Program-made: the position numbers and the translations under genes
Origin: DATFVB01 sp963714035
GTDB lineage: Bacteria > Acidobacteriota > Thermoanaerobaculia > UBA5066 > DATFVB01
DNA length: 64,000 nt
NCBI GenBank assembly: GCA_963714035.1
Contig: OY970224.1
Span: 930,001-994,000, forward strand
Direction of reading: 5' to 3'
The notes under the pieces: model-generated
Told to the model about the DNA's origin: nothing
The model's input: only the letters and a program-made list of their open reading frames with translations
Database searches by the model: none
Shown here: positions 1 to 6,413 of the stretch, one piece after another
Position numbering within the stretch: position 1 is the stretch's first letter
Layout of the letters: every line of letters starts with the position of its first letter

Positions 1-1139
1 GAGAAGCGGACGTACCGGTCGTCTCCGAACGCCACACCCGGAACCGCGGCGACTCCCCCGCGCTCGAGCAGGATCTTCGCGAACTCGGCGGATCCCGCCG
101 CGCCGGCGGGCGCGAACAGGTCGGACACGTCCGCGAAGGCGTAGAACGCGCCGTCCGGCGCGGGACACGCGACCCCCGGAATCGCGTTGAGCGCGGCCGT
201 GATCAGCTTTCGCCGGACGGCGTACTCCGCGAGCATCGCGCCGACGGACTCCTCCGCGCGGTCGAGCTCGGTCAGCGCCGCGAGCGCGGCCGCCTGCGAG
301 ATCGAGGAAGCGTTCGACGTGGAGTGGCTCTGGTATCCCGACATCGCCGCGATCACGTCCGCCGGCCCGACGGCCCAGCCGAGGCGCCAGCCGGTCATCG
401 CGAACGTCTTCGACGCCGCGCCCGAGATCAGCACGTGGTCCGCATGCTCGCTCCAGCTCTCGGCGGGCGAAGCGTGCGGGCGCCCGTCGTAGAGGAAGAG
501 CTCGTAGCACTCGTCGTAGAGCACGAAGACGCCGCGGTCGCGCGCCCAGTCGAGGATCCGCCGGAGCTCCGCCGGATCGATCGCGGCCCCCGTCGGGTTG
601 TTCGGCGAGTTCAGGATGAGCCCCCGGGTCCGGTCGGTCGCGGCCGGCAGCAGGTCGTCGAGCGTCGGGCGGAAACCGTTCTCCCGCCGCGCGACGGCCG
701 GCACGGGCTCGGCTCCCGAGAGGCGGACCATCTCCGGAAACGAGACCCAGTACGGCGCGGGAACGAGCACCTCGTCGCCCTCCTCGAACAGGACCTGGCA
801 GGCGTTGAAGAGCGTCTGTTTCCCTCCCGCGGAGACGATGACCTGCGACGGGGAGACGTCCGCGCCGCGGCGCCGGAACTTCTCGGCGATCGCCTCCCGG
901 AGCGGCGGCTCCCCCGACGTTTCGGTGTAGCGCGTGCGGTCGGCTTCGATCGCCTCGATTCCCGCTTCCTTTACGAACGCCGGGGTCGGGAAGTCGGGCT
1001 CCCCCACGCCGAGATCGACGACGTCGGCGCCCCGGCGCCGCATCTCGGACAGCGTGCGCGAGACCCCGAGCGTCGGCGATGGGAGGATTCCCCGCGCGCG
1101 CCGGGTGAGCCGCGAGCCGGCGCGGACGCCGCCGCTCAT
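1..1139 (-). CDS. Class I/II PLP-dependent aminotransferase (aspartate aminotransferase-like), C-terminus off the window
   Basis: Transfers an amino group between an amino acid (probably aspartate) and a 2-oxo acid using pyridoxal phosphate in the cytoplasm. The translated minus strand shows the fold-type I series in order: an N-terminal DLGVGEPDF segment, SAGGKQ, LNSPNNPTG, YDECYE, and the PLP-lysine motif SKTFAMTGWRLGW. The start is the ATG at 1139, preceded by an AGGGGAG ribosome binding site. The reading frame is still open at base 1, so the C-terminal end lies outside the window. The specific substrate cannot be read from the sequence; aspartate or a related amino acid is the family default. 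Confidence 0.9.
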   Translation of the reverse strand, partial: MSGGVRAGSRLTRRARGILPSPTLGVSRTLSEMRRRGADVVDLGVGEPDFPTPAFVKEAGIEAIEADRTRYTETSGEPPLREAIAEKFRRRGADVSPSQVIVSAGGKQTLFNACQVLFEEGDEVLVPAPYWVSFPEMVRLSGAEPVPAVARRENGFRPTLDDLLPAATDRTRGLILNSPNNPTGAAIDPAELRRILDWARDRGVFVLYDECYELFLYDGRPHASPAESWSEHADHVLISGAASKTFAMTGWRLGWAVGPADVIAAMSGYQSHSTSNASSISQAAALAALTELDRAEESVGAMLAEYAVRRKLITAALNAIPGVACPAPDGAFYAFADVSDLFAPAGAAGSAEFAKILLERGGVAAVPGVAFGDDRYVRF

Positions 1140-1186
1140 CCGCGCGCTCCCCTGTGGCCGACCGGTTCCTTCACCGGAAAAATTTA

Positions 1187-2389
1187 TCATGCCCGGCGGG
1201 CGTTCCAGGTTCGCGCGAAGGCCCCGAAGGCGCGCCATCGCTTCCGGCCGGACGCCGCGAGCGCGATCTCCCAGACGCACCACGCGCCGTAGACGGCGAT
1301 CATCGCCACGCGGGTCGAGGGGAGGAGGAACTGGACGAGCCAGAACAGGAAGAGCACGGCGGCCTCGTAGGCGGTGAGCGACATGGACGCGAGCAGCAGC
1401 CATCCGAGGAACGACTGCAGGATGGTGAGCAGGATCTCGATCCGCTGATGGGAATCGAGCGGAAGCGGCGCGGTCGAGCCGTGCGACCAGCAATAGATGA
1501 CGGGGATCAGGCCGGAAAGGATCGACCACTGGTTGATGTTCGACGAAACCATGTTCATGAGGGCGACGGGCGCCCGCGTGATCCGCCGGGCCCAGAGGAA
1601 GGCGGAGACCTTCTCCGGGAACTCCGAGAGGAACGGCGCGACCCACTGGACGAAAGCGAACTCGGAAACCCCCATCGACACGGAAAGCGCGAGCAGGCTG
1701 TTCAGGAACGGATGCGCCGTGAAATACAGGATGACGCCTCCGCCGAGGAAGAGGCCGAGCACCGCGAGCCACCGGCCCGCTCCCGGGAACGAGAGAGCCC
1801 AGCGGGACACTCTCGGGATCTCGACGTCTTCCTCGACGTCCTCTTTCCGCGGCGGAAGGCGCAGCAGCGCGCCGAGATAGACGAAGTAGCAGGCGCCGAG
1901 AACCGCCGCGTCCCACAGCCCGAGCGTTCCCTTCGCGACGATCACGACGAACCAGAGGAGCGGCGGAAGAAGGCCGACGACCTCGACGGAATGGTGGTCG
2001 TGGAGCTCGATCCCGCGGTAGCGCAGCCCCTTCTTTCGCGACGACCACCAGGCGACGCCGTAGATCATCGGCCACCCGAGCCCCACGAGGAGCCGGAGCG
2101 ATCCGGTGAAGTTCGCGATCGCGAGGTGGACCATCGCCGGGTGCTTCCCCGCGTTCCACGCGATCACCGCTTCGACCGCGAACTCGGGCGCCGTCTGGAG
2201 CCACGCGAGCAGCGCGAGCGCGAGGCCCTGGGACATCAGGAACTCGGCCGCCTCCGCTCCCCAGGCGACGAGGAACGCCGCGGCGAGCATCGAAGGAAAC
2301 GTCCAGAGCGCGGACCAGGGGGAGGCCGCGGCAACCGACGCCGGGAGAGCCGCCCACCGGCGCGTCTTCTTTTCGGGAGCGGAGATCAC
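1187..2389 (-). CDS. Divergent sodium/calcium exchanger (CaCA) family membrane protein
   Basis: A 400-residue multi-pass membrane protein with about ten hydrophobic helices. Two internally similar segments, around residues 65-110 (TAPEFAVEAVIAWNAGK then ANFTGSLRLLVGLGWP) and 245-295 (APFLSEFPEKVSAF then NMVSSNINQWSILSGLIP), match the layout of the alpha-1 and alpha-2 repeats of CaCA exchangers, where E/N/S residues bind the cation. The usual GTSLPE and GNVVGSN wording is strongly diverged, so the ion is uncertain. Exporting Ca2+ or another cation against Na+ or H+ is the family role; its use here is inference. It is the last gene before a repeat-filled gap and converges on no neighbour. Confidence 0.65.
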   Translation of the reverse strand: MISAPEKKTRRWAALPASVAAASPWSALWTFPSMLAAAFLVAWGAEAAEFLMSQGLALALLAWLQTAPEFAVEAVIAWNAGKHPAMVHLAIANFTGSLRLLVGLGWPMIYGVAWWSSRKKGLRYRGIELHDHHSVEVVGLLPPLLWFVVIVAKGTLGLWDAAVLGACYFVYLGALLRLPPRKEDVEEDVEIPRVSRWALSFPGAGRWLAVLGLFLGGGVILYFTAHPFLNSLLALSVSMGVSEFAFVQWVAPFLSEFPEKVSAFLWARRITRAPVALMNMVSSNINQWSILSGLIPVIYCWSHGSTAPLPLDSHQRIEILLTILQSFLGWLLLASMSLTAYEAAVLFLFWLVQFLLPSTRVAMIAVYGAWCVWEIALAASGRKRWRAFGAFARTWNARRA

Positions 2390-2585
2390 GCGGCGGTTAT
2401 ATCGCGACTCGCCGAACGCGAGTCGCGGTCGACGAGTGGCGAGTTCGCGAGTGGCGAGTCGAAAGTCGGGTCCAAGGGGTTGCTCCAGGTCGAACGTCGC
2501 GAGTCAGGCTCCGAGTCGCGACCGGGACTCAACTCGCAACTCGGAACTTTCAACTCGGAACTGCGCGCACGCTCGATGTCCGCGC
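2390..2585. repeat. Intergenic array of short GAGTCGCG / CGAGTGGCGAGT / CTCGGAACT motifs
   Basis: The 200-bp gap between two divergent genes is made largely of iterated variants of cgagtcgcg, gagtggcgagt and aactcggaact in both orientations, giving many small potential hairpins. The same vocabulary recurs at 6355-6395 and 30676-30720. I see no gene in it. It looks like a low-complexity extragenic repeat family. Confidence 0.55.
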
Positions 2586-2591
2586 TACTAT
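2586..2591 (+). promoter_or_regulatory. Probable -10 element (TACTAT) for a leaderless transcript
   Basis: TACTAT ends 6 nt before the ATG at 2598 and no Shine-Dalgarno sequence lies between them, so transcription would start at or next to the start codon. No clear -35 box is visible. Confidence 0.45.
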
Positions 2592-2597
2592 CGAAAG

Positions 2598-3347
2598 ATG
2601 ATCGAATCGCCGAAAAACGCAAGAGTGCAGACTCTCTTGCGCGCCCGTGACGCCGGGTCGGTCTTCGTCCTCGAGGGGGAAAAGTTCGTTCTCGACGCCG
2701 CCGCGGCGGGATTCGCGTTCGAGGAGATCTTCCACGACGCGGGGGTGAAGCCGGGCCGGCTCGCGCGGCTCTCCGGCCAGAAGCCGACGCCGGTCGCGCG
2801 GGAGGTCCTCGCCCGGTTCTGCGACGCGAAGACGCCGCAGCACGTCGTCGGTCTCGCGCGGCGCAAGGAGACGCCGGCGGCCGAGATCCTCGCTCGCCCC
2901 GGCGACGCCGTCTATCTGGAGGGCGTTCAGGATCCCGGAAATCTCGGCGCCGTGGCCCGCGTCGTCGAGGCGGTGGGCGGGGCGGGGCTTCTCGTCTCGG
3001 AAGGCTCCGCGGACCTGTTCCATCCCCGCGCGCTGAGGGGATCGGCCGGGAGCCTCCTCCGGCTGCCGTGCGCGTCGGCCGTCGATTTCCGTCTCGCGGC
3101 CGAGAGCGCCCGCGCCGCGGGCCGGGCGCTCTGCGGGACGGTCGGCCGCGGCGGAGAGAACCTCTTCGGCGCCGCGCTGCCGGAGCGGATCCTCTGGGCC
3201 TTCGGGTCGGAAGGGTCGGGGATCTCGTCGAGAGTCCACCGCCTCCTCGAACGAAAATACACGATTCCGCTCGCGCCCCCGGTCGAATCGCTGAACGTGG
3301 CCGTCGCGGCGGGGATCGTTCTCTTCACCGCCGCGCGCCGGCGCTGA
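2598..3347 (+). CDS. SpoU/TrmH-family RNA 2'-O-methyltransferase
   Basis: A 249-residue SPOUT enzyme that would methylate the 2'-OH of a ribose in tRNA or 23S rRNA with S-adenosylmethionine. The N-terminal ~90 residues are the substrate-binding domain typical of the 23S rRNA G2251-type (RlmB/TsnR) branch. The three SPOUT knot motifs follow: DPGNLGAVARVVEA (motif 1), LWAFGSEGSGIS (motif 2) and IPLAPPVESLNVAVAAGI (motif 3). The ATG at 2598 is chosen over an open upstream extension because it directly follows a TACTAT -10 box and begins the recognisable homology. The exact RNA target is not determinable. Confidence 0.88.
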   Translation: MIESPKNARVQTLLRARDAGSVFVLEGEKFVLDAAAAGFAFEEIFHDAGVKPGRLARLSGQKPTPVAREVLARFCDAKTPQHVVGLARRKETPAAEILARPGDAVYLEGVQDPGNLGAVARVVEAVGGAGLLVSEGSADLFHPRALRGSAGSLLRLPCASAVDFRLAAESARAAGRALCGTVGRGGENLFGAALPERILWAFGSEGSGISSRVHRLLERKYTIPLAPPVESLNVAVAAGIVLFTAARRR

Positions 3348-3356
3348 GAACGGTCC

Positions 3357-3491
3357 TCAGCGAGGTTTCGGCGCTCCGGGAGGAGTCGGCGGGATCTTTC
3401 GGGCGACCGGCGTCGCCGGAGGCCGCGGCGGAGACGGGCGGCGCGCCGCGACGACTTTCTTCTGGCGGCTTCCGATCGACTTATTCGCCAC
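3357..3491 (-). CDS. Possible 44-aa basic proline-rich protein overlapping the AMMECR1 gene end
   Basis: A GTG at 3491, eight bases after a GGAAGGGG ribosome binding site, opens a frame that overlaps the last three codons of the AMMECR1 gene. The product starts MANKSIGSRQKKVV and continues as a Lys/Arg/Pro/Ala-rich tail ending APKPR before TGA at 3357. Third codon positions are mostly G or C. The product resembles no family I recognise. An alternative is that a frameshift near 3490 removed what was once a C-terminal tail of AMMECR1. Short, so only moderate confidence. Confidence 0.45.
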   Translation of the reverse strand: MANKSIGSRQKKVVAARRPSPPRPPATPVARKIPPTPPGAPKPR

Positions 3492-4035
3492 CGGGCGCCC
3501 CTTCCGAGAACACTTCCGCCTCGAACCCGTAGATCTTCGCGCCCGGAAGCTTCCAGGCGTTGTCGGGAAGCCCGGCCTTCTGCGACACGGCGGCCAGGAA
3601 CTGCTCGCGCGTGAATCCCCATTCCGTCGCGACCTGCGGCAGGAGCAGTCCGCGCCGATCGCCCGTCTCGAGAATGATGCCGTGGCGTCCCGGTTCCACC
3701 TCTTCGGGAGAGATCAGTCGCGGCGGCGTCAGGACGGAGACTTCGATGGAAACCGACGCCCACTCCTCCGCCGAGAGCGGCGGAAACCGCGGATCGCGGA
3801 ACGCGGCCTCGCGCGCGAACCGGACGACCGTGTTCGGGATCCCTTCCTCCGCGGAGAGCGTCCCGATGCAGCCGCGCAGCTCCTCGCCGATCTTCAGCGT
3901 CACGAAGATCCCGTGGCTCGGATCCTCCGGATGGGGCCGCTCGAGGAGGACGGGTGGCGGCTCCCCCTTCAGCGCGCGGTCGATCGACGTCCTCGCGAGG
4001 CGGAGCAGCTCCTGACCGTACGAAGGCGCGATCAC
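3481..4035 (-). CDS. AMMECR1 domain protein
   Basis: A 184-residue protein matching the conserved AMMECR1 fold through the signature LRGCIGTL, followed by AAFRDPRFPPLS, VSIEVSVL and GIILE...GLLLPQVA; the family length fits. The function is unknown across bacteria, archaea and eukaryotes. In prokaryotes it often sits beside MEMO1-like and radical SAM genes, but not here. The start is the GTG at 4035, which overlaps the stop of the upstream hydrolase (GTGA), so the two are translationally coupled. A longer in-frame extension to 4284 is rejected because it lies over the hydrolase gene. Confidence 0.85.
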   Translation of the reverse strand: MIAPSYGQELLRLARTSIDRALKGEPPPVLLERPHPEDPSHGIFVTLKIGEELRGCIGTLSAEEGIPNTVVRFAREAAFRDPRFPPLSAEEWASVSIEVSVLTPPRLISPEEVEPGRHGIILETGDRRGLLLPQVATEWGFTREQFLAAVSQKAGLPDNAWKLPGAKIYGFEAEVFSEGAPGGE

Positions 4036-4697
4036 GCGCTCTCCCCCGCCGGCGCCGGCGCGGCGGGCTGGCCCGCCTCCGAGGCGAAAGCGAAGACCGC
4101 CTCCTCCAGCGCGTCGAGGCGGCCGGAGAAGAAGTGGTCGGCGCCGGGCACGGTCACGAGGCGCGCCAGAGAGAACCGGCTCGCCGTCGCGGCGGCGAGC
4201 GCCGCCGGCGACGCGAACTCGTCGAGCTCGCCCGAGATCACGAGGGCCGGCTTCCCGACGCGCGCGACGCCCTCGAAATCCCACCGGGCGAGAGGAAGTC
4301 CCGCCGCGGCGATCGCGACTACCCGGCGATCGGGCTCACCCGCCGACAGCGCGACGGTCGAGCCGAAAGAGAATCCGGCCGCGATCGCCGGCAGCCCGGC
4401 GCGCCGCTCGGCCTCGTCGAGGGCGGCCCGGAAATCGTCCCGCTCGCCCCGTCCGAAGTCGTGAACGCCCGGCGACGCGCCGACGCCGCGGAAGTTGAAC
4501 CGCATCACGCCGAACCCCGCCCGGGACAGAGCACGCGCGATCCGGAACACGACCTTGAAATGCATCGTCCCGCCGTGGAGCGGATGCGCGTGGGCGACGA
4601 CGGCGCAGCCGCGGCGCTCCCCCTCGGGCTCCTTCCAGAGCGCCTCGAGCGCGCCGGCCGGTCCCGCGAGCGTCGTGGGGCGGACAGCTCCGGACAT
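4032..4697 (-). CDS. Alpha/beta hydrolase of the COG2945 (dienelactone-hydrolase-like) type
   Basis: A 221-residue cytoplasmic serine hydrolase. The motifs in order are HPLHGGTMHFKVV near the N-terminus, MRFNFRGVGAS, the nucleophile elbow GFSFGS, the acid loop SGELDEF and the catalytic His in PGADHFF. The natural substrate is unknown. The ATG at 4697 is preferred to the GTG one codon upstream because a TAGAAT -10 box ends exactly 6 nt before it. It heads a two- or three-gene unit with AMMECR1, sharing a 4-bp stop/start overlap. Confidence 0.85.
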   Translation of the reverse strand: MSGAVRPTTLAGPAGALEALWKEPEGERRGCAVVAHAHPLHGGTMHFKVVFRIARALSRAGFGVMRFNFRGVGASPGVHDFGRGERDDFRAALDEAERRAGLPAIAAGFSFGSTVALSAGEPDRRVVAIAAAGLPLARWDFEGVARVGKPALVISGELDEFASPAALAAATASRFSLARLVTVPGADHFFSGRLDALEEAVFAFASEAGQPAAPAPAGESA

Positions 4698-4703
4698 CAC
4701 GTG

Positions 4704-4709
4704 ATTCTA
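4704..4709 (-). promoter_or_regulatory. -10 element (TAGAAT), leaderless start of the hydrolase gene
   Basis: TAGAAT on the minus strand lies 6 nt before the ATG at 4697 with no ribosome binding site between. The hexamer recurs with the same spacing at several genes in this window. Confidence 0.5.
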
Positions 4710-4727
4710 GCGCCCCGTCGCGTCCGC

Positions 4728-4890
4728 GAAATTTCCAAATACCAGGTTCCACATTCCAATGAACCTCAAGACCCAATAATGAAATGGACGGGTTCTCCCT
4801 CGCCGATATCTCCTGCGGGACATCGCCCCGCTGATCGTCGCTCCGGATTTGGAGCCTGGGCTTATTGGAATTTGAAAATTGGAGCTTGAG
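4728..4890. repeat. AT-rich inverted-repeat island between divergent genes
   Basis: This stretch is far more AT-rich than its surroundings. It contains attccaat and cctcaag on the left and the reverse-oriented attggaat and cttgagg on the right, with further ttggaatttg-type words, so it is a diverged inverted repeat of about 160 bp. It holds no ORF. It may act as a promoter/terminator region or be an extragenic repeat; the sequence alone does not decide. Confidence 0.4.
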
Positions 4891-4991
4891 GCTTCGCGAT
4901 CCGCGGCGGATCGTTCGCAGGGCCGTGTCTTGTCGATGTCGAACGTTTCGACCATAATCAGCCTCCTTTTTCGAGCGAAAGGATCGCGCGC

Positions 4992-6056
4992 ATGGATGGA
5001 AACAAGAAGATCGTGCACATCGTCGGCACGGGAACGATCGGCGAGCCGCTGATCGGGCTCTTCACCGACTTCTCCCGCCACCTGGGGATCGACGAGCTCA
5101 CGTTCCACAAGCGCACGCCGATGACGACCGAGAAGGCGAAGGTCCAGCACCTCATCTCCCGCGGGGCGAGGCTCGCCGTCGACGACGACAAGGTCGCCGA
5201 CTTCGAGGCGCTCGGCCACACGGTCTCGCACACGGCGATGGAAGCGCTCGAGCGGGCGTCCGTCGTGATCGACTGCACCCCGGCGGGCAACGAGAACAAG
5301 AAGGTCTACGAGACGATCAAGGGACCGAAGGGATTCCTCGCCCAGGGCTCGGAGTTCGGCTTCGGGAAGATGTACGCGCTCGGGATCAACGACGAGGCGC
5401 TCGAGGTCGGCAAGGACCGCTTCATCCAGATCGTCTCCTGCAACACCCACAACATCGCCGTGATCGTGAAGACGCTCGCCTCGGAGGGAAAGGACCTGAC
5501 GCTCGAGCGGGGCCGCTTCGTCTGCATGCGGCGCGCGAACGACATTTCGCAGGACGCCGGGTTCCTGCCGGCGCCGAACGTCGGGAAGCACGACGACGCG
5601 AAGTACGGCACCCATCACGCCCGCGACGCCTCGCACCTCCTCGAGACGCTCGGATGGAAGCCGGAGATGTTCTCCTCGGCCGTCAAGCTCAACACGCAGT
5701 ACATGCACGCGCTCTGGTTCGACCTGAAGGTGAACCGCCCGACGACGAGGGACGAGATCGTCGCGAAGTTCCGGAAGAACGACAAGGTCGCCCTGACCGA
5801 GCGCCGATCGGCGAACCAGGTGTTCTCGTTCGGCCGCGACCACGGCTACTACGGACGGCTGCTTTCCCAGACGGTGATCTCGACGCCGACCCTGACGATG
5901 CCATCGGACCGCGAGATCGTGGGCTTCTGCTTCACGCCGCAGGACGGCAACTCGCTCGCGTCCTCGATCGCCGCCGCGCTGTGGCTGATGGAGCCGGACC
6001 GCGACCCGTGGCAGCGGATGGATCCGCTGAAGCGCTTCTTCTTCCAGGAAATCTGA
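4992..6056 (+). CDS. Archaeal-type (type II) glyceraldehyde-3-phosphate dehydrogenase-like protein
   Basis: A 354-residue Rossmann-fold dehydrogenase. The N-terminus carries the dinucleotide loop VGTGTIGEP (residues 11-19). VVIDCTPAGN (91-100) matches the type II GAPDH stretch VIDCTP, and the catalytic cysteine is Cys150 in SCNTHN, comparable to SCNTT of archaeal enzymes. It would oxidise an aldehyde such as glyceraldehyde 3-phosphate with NAD(P). Sequence after the cysteine differs from the glycolytic enzymes, so substrate drift is possible. The ATG at 4992 has an AAGGA ribosome binding site 9 nt upstream. It stands alone between repeat-rich gaps. Confidence 0.7.
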   Translation: MDGNKKIVHIVGTGTIGEPLIGLFTDFSRHLGIDELTFHKRTPMTTEKAKVQHLISRGARLAVDDDKVADFEALGHTVSHTAMEALERASVVIDCTPAGNENKKVYETIKGPKGFLAQGSEFGFGKMYALGINDEALEVGKDRFIQIVSCNTHNIAVIVKTLASEGKDLTLERGRFVCMRRANDISQDAGFLPAPNVGKHDDAKYGTHHARDASHLLETLGWKPEMFSSAVKLNTQYMHALWFDLKVNRPTTRDEIVAKFRKNDKVALTERRSANQVFSFGRDHGYYGRLLSQTVISTPTLTMPSDREIVGFCFTPQDGNSLASSIAAALWLMEPDRDPWQRMDPLKRFFFQEI

Positions 6057-6413
6057 GTCCGAAGCGCGCTTCGCGTGCGCGCGGCGGACTCAGTACCGAG
6101 GCCGCCCGTCGGCGCGAAGCGTCGACGACGAACGGCCGAGGGACCTCGGTCGCCCGGGCCCGGGGTCCGGTTCTTCGACCGCGATTCCTCGCCCGCATTC
6201 GCTCCTCGGAATGACACGGAAGACGGGGCCTCCCCCCGTTTTGTCATCCTGCACGCCAGCGAAGAATCCGCCTCCGGGGATTGCCCGGTCGTTCGGAGAT
6301 TGCTTCGTCGCTCCGCTCCTCGCAATGACGGGAGCGAACTCCCGCGAGGTGAGACGCCACCCGCGACTCGGAACGCGCGACTCGGATTCTCGCGCTGCGT
6401 TACCATCCCCGGA
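6057..6413. repeat. Intergenic region with dispersed 'TTCGTCGCTCCGCTCCT / TGTCATCCTG' repeats
   Basis: No gene is seen in this 357-bp gap. From about 6175 to 6335 it contains three variants of the motif (t)tcg(tcgctc)cgctcctcggaatgac and its complement gtcatcctg...gcgaagaatc, in alternating orientation, so the segment can fold into long hairpins. A related and better preserved copy lies at 43070-43125 and 57770-57835. Its right end (6355-6395) carries the cgactcggaa words seen at 2390-2585. Confidence 0.5.
6401..6406 (+). promoter_or_regulatory. -10-like element (TACCAT) 7 nt before the E1 gene start
   Basis: TACCAT ends 7 nt upstream of the ATG at 6414 with no ribosome binding site between. 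This fits the leaderless pattern seen elsewhere and supports this start over an open upstream extension to 6075. Confidence 0.4.
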
